NCBI GenBank assembly: GCA_000151295.1
Contig: GG745354.1
Span: 464,981 to 528,980, forward strand
From: Allomyces macrogynus ATCC 38327
Lineage: Eukaryota; Blastocladiomycota; Blastocladiomycetes; Blastocladiales; Blastocladiaceae
Reading direction: 5' to 3'
DNA: 64,000 bases
Part shown: positions 44,001-54,908 of the stretch, one piece after another
Layout of the letters: each line of letters starts with the position of its first letter
How positions within the stretch are numbered: position 1 is the stretch's first letter
The notes under the pieces: model-generated
What the model was told of the DNA's origin: nothing
Database searches by the model: none
What the model saw: only the letters and a program-made list of their open reading frames with translations
Program-made: the position numbers and the translations under genes

Positions 44001-44584
44001 TTGATGGGTCCGTACGCGGCAGGATCATTCATACCCACAAAGTGGGCCGCAATCGCCTGCGGCTGGCCGGCGTATTGCTGCTGTTGGTGATGCAGATGCG
44101 AATGTGGCTGCGACGGATGCTGCGAGTGGTAGACCGACTGCTGCTGTGGCTGCTGTGGCTGCGACTGCTGCTGTTGTTGCTGTTGCTGCACCGGGTGGTA
44201 ATAGTGCGCCGCCGCCGCCGCCGCCGGTACAAGACTGCTCGGGTCGACGAGGATCGGCGCGTACGGAGGTCCCGGCCCTACGCGGTCCGACGTGTCACCG
44301 TACTGCTGGCGCGGCCCGCCGGGCATCGAATACCCTCCACCCAAGGGGACTTGGTTCGCCGAGGTCGTAGGCGCCACGCTGTTGCAGTTAGGGTCATTGC
44401 GCGTGCCAAGCAGGTCGTTGGTAAACTCGTGGTGCGCGGGGTACGGCACGCCAGAACCATGGGCGTACTGCATCGCGTAGCTGGGTGTTCCCGACGATCC
44501 CGCGGCAGGGTTGTTCGCGTTCGCGCCGCCCTGCTGTTGCGGTTGCGGATGCATCCCGCCACGTTGGTACGCCGAGTTTGACAT
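41019..44584 (-). CDS. Zn2Cys6 fungal transcription factor
   Basis: Two exons, 44584-43439 and 43373-41019 (intron 65 bp, GTACGA donor, TAG acceptor), 1166 aa. The intron falls inside the DNA-binding domain, and only the spliced product gives the complete binuclear cluster: Cys 373, 376, 383, 389, 392 and 399 (CX2CX6CX5CX2CX6C), followed by a basic stretch (EPLKRGPKAGK). The 370 residues before it are Gln/Pro/Ala-rich with a poly-Gln run, an activation-domain composition. The C-terminal half is the helical fungal-specific regulatory domain, with HHWWPMLSRRKL, LLLAIFDLGIPAG and GMGFRIALSLGLNLDQRA as in XlnR-like factors. Target genes cannot be inferred. The cluster placed far from the N-terminus is less usual but known. 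Confidence 0.92.
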
Positions 44585-46188
44585 TCGGTTTCGTGAGAGC
44601 TCAATGGTCGTGATGCAGTCGTGTGCGCGCGGGCCGAGACCGGCTGTTACGGGGCGTGGTGCGGATCAAGGAACCGATGGGCGCGTTGCCCGGTGGAGAG
44701 CGTTGCGCGCAGGACGAGGGAGAGAGAAAGAGTGCGTGCGCGCGCGGACCGAGTGTCGGTCCGCTTGAACGGCGAAACGGGCCGGGTTCGTGTGGGCGAC
44801 ACAAAAGATGCGCGGCGTGTTGCCGCGTGAGAGCAGGAGGAATGCAGGCGCGCGCGTGATTGTGACACTTGGTCTGGTCGCCAAAAATGGCCCCAAAGCG
44901 CTGGGACCCGCAGCAGCAACAAGGCGCGTGGCGGAGCAGGCGGCGCGGGGACGCACGAGCGCGTGGGCTGGCAGGGTGGAGAACGTTGTGAGAGCGCTTC
45001 AGGTTCGATTCGTCCAGAAAGAACAAAACGGTGGTGGAGAGCACACAACGCATACGGGCACCGGTTGAATGGCCCGCTCAGTCCCCAATCGTATCAGCAC
45101 GCGACAACGCCGGCGAAACCGTCCGCCCGACGAGGGTTTGCCATCGGGAGCGGCTTGGAGCGACACAAGAACGACAGGAACAATAGGCGGAAGCGATGCC
45201 CAGGGACGCGCCACTGTTGCAGGAACAACAGGTGTTGAATTGGATTCTCGGGCGCTGGTCACTCGCTGCTGTTCGTTTCGACCTGCATCCACCGGGAAAA
45301 CGGCCACCCCTCGACGTTGGGGTCGACGACTCTGACAGACTTACTTGAATGGCGTTGGACAAGGCGGTGTCGGTGGTGAAATGGTGGCAGCGAACGACGT
45401 CGCCGACTGATGGCGAGGTCAAGCGTCACAAGGTTGACTGGCGCGCGCTGGCGCAGGCACTCGCGGCCTGTTTCGTGGTCGATGAGGTGCTCCATTGAGA
45501 CGCAAGCCTCACGGGCCGAGAGGCGGGCAAGGCGTGGTGGCCATGAGAGTGATGCAGGACATGATCTCTCGCACGGAGGCGTGGTGCACGTGCACGCGCG
45601 CGAACAACCAAAAAGACCATTCATTGACTTGTTGCACGCGACGACGATCAGCTGCGATCCAGGGTCGATGGTTTCTTGAGGACCGGACGAAGTCCTTCAT
45701 TTGATATTGGCTCTGCGCTGCAGCTAGTCACTGGCGACGATTGTTGCAGTTGCTGCATGAGTGTATTTTTCTTGGTGCCTTGAAAATGAAGGCAAGCATG
45801 CTGCTGGTTCGGCAGGTGGTTCGAACTATTTTCCCAAAACGAACGCCCATTTGCCAATCGAGAACAGCAACTGACACACACATGCCCAATGGCCAGCAAA
45901 AACGACAGCAAAGCACGCTAATCGGAGAAATCAAATTTGAAACGAGCCGAGAGAGCCCCTGCTTGAACTGAAACCGTGGCCGAAGAGACGCTGAAATGGC
46001 TTTGAAGACGAAGCGAACGAAGGTGGGGGCAGCGACTGGCGACGGCGATCGACAAGAGCAACCAACGAGCAATCCCTCGTGGGGGACAAATCAAAGTGGA
46101 AGCAGATCACAAGCGGTTCATTCGGTTTCATTAAAACAACCCAACAACACACGCTCGCGTCCCGCCACGACGCCAACCAGGCTCACGC
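44585..46188. other. Long intergenic region
   Basis: 1.6 kb upstream of the transcription factor and downstream of uS3. No family motif, tRNA or repeat supported. GGTTCGATTCG at 45002-45012 resembles a tRNA B box, but no cloverleaf fits. The length suits a long regulatory region for the transcription factor. Confidence 0.35.
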
Positions 46189-47486
46189 CTAGTACTCCTG
46201 AGCGGCGATCTGGGCAACCGGGGCGGGCTTGTTGTCGAAGTAGTTCTCCGAGCGGGGCTCCTCCGGGACCTCGGTCTCGTCCTTGGGGTCAAGGATCGTG
46301 ACGACATCGGGCATGATCTTCTTGCAGCCGGCGCGGCCCGTCGGGTCGTAGGGCATCATGATCTTGACCTTGAGACCGAGCACACCCTGGCGGAGCATGA
46401 CGTGGCGGACGGCCGAGTCAATGTAGTCCTTGGCGGGCTGACCCGAGTGCAGGAGCACGCCCGACGTGAACTTCATCGACTTGGCACGCGCAGCGCGGAG
46501 CTTGCCCGAGATGACGACCTCGCAGCCCTTGGCGCCCGAGTTCATGACCTGGCGCAGGATACCGTAGGCGGCGCGGCGAACGGCAAGACCCTCGAGCAGC
46601 TTGTACTTAAGCGACTCGGCCTGGGCAATGGCGCAGAGACCACGCTCAGCGACGCGGTCAGCGTAGAGCGAGACCGTGTTCTCGGCAAAGTTGAACCGCT
46701 TCTGGATGAGCGACGTGAGCTCGTTGATGCGGCGGCCCTTCTGGCCAACAATCGTCATCGTCGACGTGGCGCGGATGATGATCTCGGTACGCGCGGGGGT
46801 CACGCGGACTTCGACACCGGCGTAGCCATCCTCGGCCAGCTCGCGCTGCAGGAACTCGTTCAGCTCGGCGTAGAACACACCGTCGGCGATGAACTGCAAT
46901 GAGAAAAAAACGTGCGCACGCGACGGAAAAGGTCAGAATTTGGGTCAGCGGGCTTCGAACGCGGCATCGGCAGAAAACCGCCTGACGCCAAAACGACGCA
47001 GAAACGCAACGCCCAGATGTCCACCAAGGCCGCAAAAACACTGCAGATCCGAAACGACCCCGCACACTCTCGAGCACACAGAAAACAGCAATTCCAGCAA
47101 AAAGACAGATCAGAGAAAAGTGTAGTCATAGCGATCCCGGCCTAAATGGGCGCTCTACTTAGAGGTGTCAGGACAACGAATACTCGTCAAGTCCGACCTC
47201 CTCGCTGGAAAATGCCGTTTTCAAAGGTTCCATGCACTCTGAGCGCATTATCGGCGACTCGAGCAAGCAAAGTGCGAGTGGACAATGCGGGTGGTCGGTT
47301 TTCGGTGCGGGGTCGGTGGGTGGGCATGCCGGTCCATCCGTTTCGAGTGGGCGGATATTCTCGGTCGGTGCAGCCGGTGGGCAGACATTGCGGAATCAGG
47401 TCGGTCGAGGAGTTGCCGGCAGCAGTAGTCTTTTTTTCATGAGCGCAAATCGTTGATACCTTGCGCTTCTTCGAGATGGTGGCCAT
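46189..47486 (-). CDS. RPS3: 40S ribosomal protein uS3 (RPS3)
   Basis: Component of the small ribosomal subunit at the mRNA entry channel. Exon 1 (47486-47460) encodes only nine residues, MATISKKRK; exon 2 (46893-46189) continues with [15 protein letters not shown]. The join reproduces the conserved N-terminus of eukaryotic uS3, and the total of 243 aa equals the usual length. The KH domain is present with its GxxG loop in [11 protein letters not shown], and the C-terminal signature reads [15 protein letters not shown]. The intron is 566 bp, about seven times the typical length in this window, with a GTATCA donor and TTGCAG acceptor. Long first introns right after the start are common in ribosomal protein genes of several fungi and can hold regulatory elements. 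Confidence 0.95.
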
Positions 47487-48943
47487 GTTGAGGATTGAGG
47501 GAAAGAGAACGAGCGGGCGTTGCCAGGGTGACGCGATTTGGCGAGCGGTTCAAGGGAATGGCAGGGACCCGAAGCAGCACCTTTCACATCTCTCCAAAAA
47601 TTATGGCTCGCTCAGGTGATCAGATCAAAATGGCATCACTGCTTCTCCACCTCTCGTCTTGCTCCAGTCACACGGCCTCGCGCGCCAACGAAACGATGTG
47701 TGCTGCATTCTTGGCGCTGCATGTCCTGCGCGGACGACATTTTGGTGCAACGGCGCGCACAACCGGTGACCACTCTGAAGGTGGTTTGGCGAATGGCGGG
47801 TGCGAGACGCGCCAGACGCTTGGAAGCTCGCCCGTCCTCCTCGTCGCTTCTCCCCAGCTCGCTGTCGCCATTGGCGCTGCGGGGGCATCTATTGCTGCGG
47901 CTGTGGACGAGCGGGTCGAGGGTGGGACGAGGATCCATGGAAAGCGCCAGGACAACGAGGTCTTACCTGCCACCCGCAATGCCATGACGTCTCTGCGCGC
48001 GACACGTACCTGGGACCCAGCGCCACTCTGCACCACGTATTGACCGCGGTCGGCCCCATCGTCGAGCTCTCGCAAGCGCGCGCACGCTCGCCGTTGACGT
48101 TGTGCGCACGAAGGGGACCAGGACCAGGATGTGCATTTCGAAACGCGGCGGCCGCGAGTCGGTCCGTGGCAGGCGGGCGAACTCAATTTTTTTCAATAGC
48201 AAACATCATGGTGCGCGCGCCGACGATGGGTGCGACGCTGCCAACCAATTGACGACGATGACGGGTTGGACTTCGTGTTCGTGGCCGCGTACAACGTCGC
48301 GACGCACCGGGGGGCCATGCGTCGTCAACCCGAAAATGCGCGAGCCGCCACCCGGTCGGCTCCAGTTGCTGCCGCGTATTTCACCTCGGGGTTTCATTTC
48401 AACCCTGGAGCAGGAATCGGCTTGGCGCCGACTCAGTGTGCCCGTCTCCACGGCGTGGGCGCCGGCGACCACGACGACGAGTCGCACGATCAGCACGCAT
48501 CAGGATAAATACGCAAGGCCGCCCCGGCCGACACGGCCGCGACTGTTTCCTCTTGGCCACGTTATCGACACCGAACGAACTGCCGCAGCTCGACGCAGCT
48601 GTTCTGTCCCCGCAAAGCTGCATACGACCGCGACGTTCCAGCCCGACGACAACCAACTGGTCTCTGCTCGCTCGCACGCTCGTAAACCCACGTTTGCTGC
48701 ATTTCCGCTGCAAACGAACCTCTGCGCTCGCTAGTCTGCCCATCGCTGCCATCAGGCAAACGGTCAAATCGTGCGCGACTCCCGCGCCCACGACTGCAAC
48801 GCTCCGGCCGCCGCCGACGCCGCCGCCACCGACCTGCAAGCCGGCCCACAAATACCGGGCGCACACCCCGTCCGGCACTCAGGGCTCGAACAACCAGACG
48901 ACCTCGCACCCTCTCGTTAATATCCCGCGCGCGTGCACCGACC
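47487..48943. other. Intergenic, unresolved coding potential
   Basis: About 1.45 kb upstream of uS3. Several overlapping frames on both strands exceed 150 codons, but none has a consistent start, splice pattern or family motif. It includes the uS3 promoter next to 47486. Confidence 0.3.
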
Positions 48944-50057
48944 ATGTCGCCTACTTCGCATCCCGGATCCGTCTCGTTTGCACCCAGTACCATACCCGAC
49001 GGAGCTGCGATGCCATCCTCGCGCCGCGTGTCCTTGGTGAGTGCAGCATCCATGACTACGCCCAGCCGCGCCCGCTTCTATGCTCATTTAAGCTCNNNNN
49101 NNNNNNNNNNNNNNNNNNNNNNNNNNNNNNNNNNNNNNNNNNNNNNNNNNNNNNNNNNNNNNNNNNNNNNNNNNNNNNNNNNNNNNNNNNNNNNNNNNNN
49201 NNNNNNNNNNNNNNNNNNNNNNNNNNNNNNNNNNNNNNNNNNNNNNNNNNNNNNNNNNNNNNNNNNNNNNNNNNNNNNNNNNNNNNNNNNNNNNNNNNNN
49301 NNNNNNNNNNNNNNNNNNNNNNNNNNNNGAAAATAATGACAAAGGGCGGAAAAAAAAGAAAAAAAAGCAAAGGGAAAAAAATGTCCGTTTAAATATCAAC
49401 GCATACCGCGACCCGGCCGTGATGATGGAAAAGGCGACCAGCACGGAGTCGACACCCGCATCGACGCCGCCCACGCAGCCCGCCGACGTGCCGCCGCCGC
49501 CGTACGCGACCGAGCCGCGGTTCGGGGACGTGGTCGTCGACGCGCCGCCCGGGTCACCGCATGTGATGCCAGCCAATACTTTGACGCCACCAGCTGCAGC
49601 GTACTTGATTGCGCAGGTGCAAGTGTCGGGCAGCGGCGCGCGCGTGCTCCCGGGCCCGCAGGCGTCGTGGCGCGCATCGACGACGGTGCAGAACGACGCG
49701 CATCTTGATGCGGTTCGTGCATGGGTCGCGGTGCAGGTACAGGCTGCGCGGCGCGCATCGTCGAGCCCACTGGCCGCATCGGCGTCACCCGTTGTGGGCG
49801 AGCGTGATCTGGCCGGCCCAGAGGTGGCCGTCGACCCGTGCTCGCCACCAGAGTCGCCAGCGCCGCGTGCTTCTCCCGGTCAGCCGCTCGGGCTCGATTG
49901 GACAATGACTGACCATTCCGATTGGACGACACTGACCGTGGACCAAGTCGACGAGAGTGGGCGGCACCAGCCGCGCAGGTCCAAACTGCGCAATCGCGCC
50001 GACGATGAGGACGGCGTGAGGAGTGGGTGCTGTTCCGGAGTTTGCGTTGTGATGTAG
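48944..50057 (+). CDS. Gene interrupted by assembly gap (hypothetical, disordered cytoplasmic tail)
   Basis: The left part begins at the ATG at 48944 in a CGACCATGTCG context and reads Ser/Pro-rich protein (MSPTSHPGSVSFAPSTIPDG) until a GTGAGT donor at 49037. The intron then runs into the gap. To the right, a frame open from about 49390 reads NINAYRDPAVMMEKATSTES, then a Pro/Ala-rich region with PPPPYATEPRFGD (a PPxY motif) and ends at 50057 with a Cys-containing CCSGVCVV. The right part resembles the cytoplasmic tail of a membrane protein whose membrane segment would lie in the gap. Whether both parts belong to one gene is inference. Confidence 0.45.
49096..49328. other. Assembly gap (233 N)
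   Basis: Run of undetermined bases. The right edge is unusually A-rich (about 49329-49390), unlike the surrounding GC-rich DNA, so sequence next to the gap may be unreliable. Confidence 0.99.
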
Positions 50058-50357
50058 TCCACCGGTTGTTGGGGGTCTGCAGCGTCGTGTTGTGTGTGAT
50101 CTTGTGCTGCGTGTTGGTGTCTGTCGTCATTGCATTCGCCAGTCATTTTTACCGCTTTTCTCCTCTTTGTCAATATGGACCATACAATACCCGTCTCATT
50201 TTATCTTCTCCACCACCAAGTCCAGCGAAAAACCTCAGAGGCTCGGTGAGTGGACTTACATTGACAGACGTTCTCACCCCTTCTCGCGACAGCCATCGCC
50301 TTTCATCTCACCCGCTCATACTTGACACGGTGAAGAATTTTGCAATAATGTGAAAGA

Positions 50358-51365
50358 ATGCAGCATCATGAGCAAAACACGCTGTTTGTTCTTTGCTCGC
50401 CGTTGGCAGCGTTGGTGATGCTTATGCTACACCGTGGGCCAACGCGAGCGTTGCCTTTTTATCTCGCGCCATTTGTTATTTGGCTCGTAGTCGGCCGCGG
50501 CTTTCCTGCTTTGGATCATAAGCGTCAATTTGATGAGCGAGCGCATCCTGTTGTTCAAAGTATGAGCGGACAACTATTGCAAGCACAGCTTGAGTTCGTC
50601 GCTAATGCTGCAAACCGATACAGATCGCAAGCACGACAACAACGGCAACGACGACAACCACGGCAGCGGGCGCTGCTCAGGTGCTGCGAAATACTGAGGG
50701 CGTGTTTTCGCTCTTTGGTCAGGACAAATGTTGTTGCGCGCCAATCGTACTTGCCAAGGACGGCGTGGTACTCGCTGATACTGTACGTGACAGTACATAC
50801 CAAGACACTCGACCACGTCGCTCATGATGGCGGCGCTGACCCCAAGCCGCTGCTGCCCACCATTTTTTACGAGCTGACCGCACCGCCTATCGACGCGGTC
50901 GATAAATCTTGCGCTTTGCCACTGGTGCGCACGGGCGAATGGCTACTTTTGCAGCGTTGGCGCACACTCTGTGTCCATTTATTGAGCCATTCAGGCAATA
51001 TATTCCTTGAAGGTCGACGAGCGTTCATTGACGTGGAACCCCTCTCGAATTCCACTGATATGGAACCGCGGCCCATCCACCAAAAATCGAAATTGACCAA
51101 ACATCGGCAGTCGGAGGTCAGTACCATCTCCATCAACATTAGGCTCGCATCAAAATTGGCAAGAAAAATCAATGCACGGCCAATACGACAGCGTATTGCA
51201 CGCCGAAAGAACGTGTGCCAGCGAGGTCTTGGAATCGTAGTTTCATTCACATTCCTGTTCCTGCGCCCTATCCGCGTCACTCACTTCCGTGTCACTTCGT
51301 TGATCAGCTCGTTGCATTCCAAGTCCTCAGGACGTGGAACGAGGCTTGTCCTCACCCAAATGTGA
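50358..51365 (+). CDS. Long open frame of doubtful reality (335 codons)
   Basis: An uninterrupted frame from the ATG at 50358 to 51365 lies in a lower-GC section where long frames by chance are less expected. It starts with hydrophobic segments (LFVLCSPLAALVMLML, YLAPFVIWLVVG), then a Gln/Arg-rich stretch. I recognise no domain, and codon use is not like the neighbouring genes (no bias to C or G in third positions). The opposite strand is also partly open. It could be a recently arisen gene or noncoding. Confidence 0.25.
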   Translation: MQHHEQNTLFVLCSPLAALVMLMLHRGPTRALPFYLAPFVIWLVVGRGFPALDHKRQFDERAHPVVQSMSGQLLQAQLEFVANAANRYRSQARQQRQRRQPRQRALLRCCEILRACFRSLVRTNVVARQSYLPRTAWYSLILYVTVHTKTLDHVAHDGGADPKPLLPTIFYELTAPPIDAVDKSCALPLVRTGEWLLLQRWRTLCVHLLSHSGNIFLEGRRAFIDVEPLSNSTDMEPRPIHQKSKLTKHRQSEVSTISINIRLASKLARKINARPIRQRIARRKNVCQRGLGIVVSFTFLFLRPIRVTHFRVTSLISSLHSKSSGRGTRLVLTQM

Positions 51366-51548
51366 CGGTGCTCGATCGCTGCTGCTCTCGAAACATAAAC
51401 ATGGCCGCTTCGCTCAAACCCACCTTCTCTCTCTGCGTTCCAGCTCCTTCCATCGACTGCACCCGGAGGTTCATGCTGCCATTATTCCATTAATCGCCTT
51501 TATTGTCCCTCAAAGACCGCCTTGCGCATCCAGCACTCGCTTAACAAC

Positions 51549-52031
51549 ATGCAAGCGCCAAGTCATCCCGCCGAAGCGACACTTGATGGGCTTCAACCGC
51601 GCGGTTTTTTCGGCAAGCAAAGCGAGCCAACCGTTCTATGCGCACCGACCGGCCAGCCTGCTGCCGGATCGACGCCCTCGCCGCGTCCAAAGCCCCAGCT
51701 GCCCAAGCGCGGGCGCACGCGCGACAAGCTGAAGGACATGGGCGCGAGTGCCGCTGCCCACGCGGCCATGACCACGTTCTCGGTGTTGAATATTGGCAAG
51801 GGGGTCAAGGATAGTCTGTTTGGTACTTCCAGTTCGGGGAATGCCCCTCAGGAAGCGCAAGTGGAGAACTCGGGCCCAGAAATGGTGTTTCGGTATTTTG
51901 GTCAAGAGCCAGAGCCGCTGTTTTCCGAAGAGTCCAGCCAGCACAATGTGGCAGCGCCAGCATCGTACGCGTACAGCACGGGGAACCAACGCGATATTTT
52001 CAAGAGTGCCGAGTCGTTCCATGAGGAGTGA
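51549..52031 (+). CDS. Small disordered protein, tandem copy 1 (160 aa)
   Basis: Single exon. The ATG at 51549 is chosen because the related gene at 52783 starts with the same MQAP. It is Ser/Pro/Gly-rich with a basic segment and a short amphipathic region (RTRDKLKDMGASAAAHAAMT, then FSVLNIGKGVKDSLFG), and a polar C-terminus with Gln/Glu/Tyr. No signal peptide or known domain. The same order, basic R-(T/K)-R-D core then Ala-rich helix then polar Tyr-containing tail, recurs in the next gene. Confidence 0.55.
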   Translation: MQAPSHPAEATLDGLQPRGFFGKQSEPTVLCAPTGQPAAGSTPSPRPKPQLPKRGRTRDKLKDMGASAAAHAAMTTFSVLNIGKGVKDSLFGTSSSGNAPQEAQVENSGPEMVFRYFGQEPEPLFSEESSQHNVAAPASYAYSTGNQRDIFKSAESFHEE

Positions 52032-52782
52032 CAGGAAACACGTCATTGAGCATTTGAAGCGGCAATCCGGCATCAGGATTAAAAATTTGTTGACGAGCGA
52101 TGCACGCTCCTCTCCTTGTTTTTCAACATGAAAGTGGGTCCTTGTTTTGGGCAGAGGGGGCCCAGATCATGTTAACAATTCTTCAACCCTGCAGCAGCAT
52201 TTGTTTATCGCTATGGCGGCCATGATTCGCTCGGCCAAGCCATCTTCGTTTTACACAATAATATGACATTTCCTCTCTGCGAGCGAGTTTCACGCAATGA
52301 ATCGCCAGAAATAGAGCATTTGAGCGATGTGAAAGCGCGGTTTGTTCACAGCGACGCAGGACCCATCATGAAGTTGAGTCACTCGATCGACGTTCGATTG
52401 ACCACCCTACACGACGCCTCACATACACCCTCAATCGACCAGTTTGGCCAGAAACCGCCCGCAGACCAACGATACCTAGTCACAAACTGGATTTTATGAC
52501 GAATTTGGGGGTGGATCGGATTCCGCTGCGCCCGTTCCACATCATCTCATGTGCGATGAGCTTCACCAGGCTGACCTCTTCCAACTCGATTTGTGCCCTG
52601 GCGTCTTCGCCCGCGAGACTATATGAAGGTATTTGCCCTCTCGCCTATATTTTCTCTCTGTGCTCTCCTCCGTCCGCTGCTTGATTCAGGTTCGTGCTGG
52701 TGTGGGCCATCTCCATTTCATTGCTCGCGAGTACCTTCAACAACTTACGCGGTCCAAGCGCGTCCAGCTCCACCCATCAGCA
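52032..52782. other. Spacer between tandem small genes
   Basis: Lower-GC spacer of 750 bp. A TATATT stretch near 52647 lies about 135 bp upstream of the second gene's ATG and may be its TATA box. Confidence 0.35.
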
Positions 52783-53205
52783 ATGCAGGCTCCGTACAAC
52801 CAAGGCAACACTCCGTTCACTCCTGGCCCCGGATCTGAGCCGACCGTGTCGCGCAGCACCCGCATCCGCAACCGTTTGTCAACCGTTGGCAGTGTTCTTA
52901 CTGGTGGGAAGTCAGGGCGCACCCCGTCTGAGAGCGATGGTTCAGCGCCGCAACCCACCACGCGCAAGCGCGACATGATCAAGGGACTGGGCATGGCTGT
53001 TGTGTCCCAGCCGGAGGTTATGGCGGCTCTTTCGGCAGCGTTTCTGGGCGGCAAGCAAGCCAAGAACCAGATGGACGCGAACGAGGGCTATAACTCTGCA
53101 GGCACGGCTAATGGAGAAATCTACAACGGCGAGCATCAGCATACTGAAACGGCGCCAGCCTACGAGCCCGTTGGGTTGAACGATCGCGGTCATGAGGACA
53201 ACTGA
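52783..53205 (+). CDS. Small disordered protein, tandem copy 2 (140 aa)
   Basis: Single exon from the ATG at 52783. It starts MQAPYNQGNTPFTPGPG, with a basic Ser/Arg region, then RKRDMIKGLGMAVVSQPEVM and AALSAAFLGGKQAKN, and ends in a polar tail with ENG, HQH and Tyr. It parallels the gene at 51549 in start, order of segments and size, though identity is low, so they are probably tandem paralogues. Function unknown; no secretion signal. Confidence 0.55.
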   Translation: MQAPYNQGNTPFTPGPGSEPTVSRSTRIRNRLSTVGSVLTGGKSGRTPSESDGSAPQPTTRKRDMIKGLGMAVVSQPEVMAALSAAFLGGKQAKNQMDANEGYNSAGTANGEIYNGEHQHTETAPAYEPVGLNDRGHEDN

Positions 53206-53515
53206 GTCGTGCAGCAAGGGGCTGCTGAAGCAAGAAACCTCTGCTGAATGCTAATGGTGTGGATATTATTCAAGCTTATATCGACCCGCGCCCATACTCC
53301 CTGGTGGTGGAAGATGCAGGCCATCTTGTAACGTTGATCAAGAGGTTCGAACCATGCCGCTTTGTTGCGGATCACGCCTGGCAAGACTGAACCTCCATTG
53401 TTGATTCCTTGATGCTCAGGAATTTGTTTATGCCCTCACACCCTCTCGAATATATCCACGTCTTCTTCTGTACGGCTCGACAGTCTTCGCGGCACATTTC
53501 AATTCCTATTGCCGC
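53206..53515. other. Convergent intergenic region
   Basis: 310 bp between convergent genes. A palindromic GGTTCGAACC at about 53343-53352 resembles a tRNA B box, but no tRNA fold is present around it. Confidence 0.3.
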
Positions 53516-54801
53516 TCAGCCAGATGCGGTCGCTTCGACCATGCTCACATCCATTGCCGGTTGCTCTGGGACCCGCTGCTGCTCTGCTGGTACCGATGCG
53601 GCTGCACTCTCCACGTCGACGCACTGCACGGGCGCATACGGCACGACACGATCCCGCTCCACCAACCCGAGCGCAGCGCGCCACCGCCGAACCTCATCGT
53701 CGTCGGCCGCGTTCATGCGCGCAACGTGCAGATCCCAATCTGCTGCGGCCGCAATCGCATCCACAGCGCGGACCACGTCGGCCAGCCCCGACCTGTCCAC
53801 GACCAACTCCTCACCATCATCGTCCTGCGCCTGCATCGCAGCAAGCCGCGCCGTCCACCGGTCCGTGGTCGCGCGTACTTCTTGCTCGCGCGCCTCGACC
53901 ACCTTGGCGTCCTTGTCCGGCGGAAGCGCCAAGATCGCCTCCATCCAATCATGGTTGCGCTTGAATCGCGCCACGGCCACGTCACGCGCCGTGACGGGCA
54001 CGGGCGGCGCCAGGTACTGCGCGTCGGAAATCAGCGTCGGGTTCGCCGCGGGCTTGCGGGCCGAGGCCGCGCGCGGGACGGCGACGCCGCCGACGAGTTG
54101 GTGGGTTGGCACTCGTGTTGGGGCAGGCGCGGGCGGTTGCTGCGAGTAAGACGCGACCGGGATGCGGCGCGCGGCGGTCGCGATGGGAATGTTTGATGGA
54201 ATCGGCATGCTGCGTGCTGATGGTGAGGACGGTGGTAAGCAGTCCGTCCAGTGCGCCCGTGAAGAGGTGAGAGGGTATATCCATACTCTTGTCGTCGGCA
54301 GCGAGGTAGTGCATAAACTGCACCTGCATCGGCTGGTTGCTGCTGAACAGCTGGTACCGCGTGCGCGTCATGGCGATGCGGTCGGTGCCGGGCACGACAC
54401 CTTGCCGCCGCGAGTAGGCGACGAGCGACCGCGCCGCGTCAATTTGTACCGTGCGCACGACCTCCTTGTCGATCCATGCGTACCCGTCGGACGGGCACTC
54501 GTCCTGGTTGTCGGGGTGGAGGATGAACATCATGTTGTAGCCGCTGTGCGGCTTGTCTGAGGAACAGGAGCGACTGATCAGCGGGTGGAGAACAACAGCG
54601 AGGGCATCAAGATTATGTACCAAGAATGGCAAAACCAAACGTCGTGTTGCCGATGTAAGTGTTGGCCTTGGCCAGCAGATCAATGACCATTTCGTCGCGC
54701 AGCGGGTAAGGCACATCGGCCATGTCCCGGTTCGACCGGTAAAACTAGACGTGCGCAATGGACAGAGCATGGGGTTGGTCCTGATGTTCGCTGGCGTTCA
54801 T
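53516..54801 (-). CDS. ssr4: SWI/SNF and RSC complex subunit Ssr4 (DUF1750)
   Basis: Fungal chromatin-remodelling subunit. Exons 54744-54621, 54556-54287 and 54216-53516 join in frame; introns are 64 and 70 bp with GTACAT and GTATGG donors. Diagnostic DUF1750 features: FILHPDNQDECPSDGYAWID (family pattern FPxDGYRYxDQE), GVVPGTDRIAMTRTRYQLF (family GFIPGxDxxAxRxRxRYRL) and QVQFMHYLAADD. The C-terminal third is Pro/Ala-rich with a helical segment (RFKRNHDWMEAILALPPDKD). The 5' end is unclear: upstream of 54744 the same frame reads back to an ATG at 54801 but contains one TAG at 54747-54745, which may be a splice acceptor or a nonsense codon. Another candidate first exon begins at the ATG at 54908. 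Confidence 0.78.
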
Positions 54802-54908
54802 GTCAAATTCCCGCAAGCAGGAATTAGCTCGGTGCGGATGAGCGACTTGAGCGGCTCCCCTGCGTTGAAGACTTTTTGGGCACTAACCATGTCGCTTTTT
54901 GGGTCCAT

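Noticed and set aside
44999..45030. Possible tRNA from a GGTTCGATTCG box
   Set aside because: No A box, anticodon stem or acceptor pairing at the right distance.
46894..47459. C/D-box snoRNA in the uS3 intron
   Set aside because: CTGA-type D boxes occur but no TGATGA C box with terminal pairing was found on the sense strand.
47668..48186. 172-codon minus-strand frame upstream of uS3 containing GTACGT and GTAAGA
   Set aside because: Donor-like sites are present, but no exon partner, start codon or family motif could be found.
53320..53360. Possible tRNA from GGTTCGAACC
   Set aside because: The palindrome alone does not make a cloverleaf; flanking bases do not pair.
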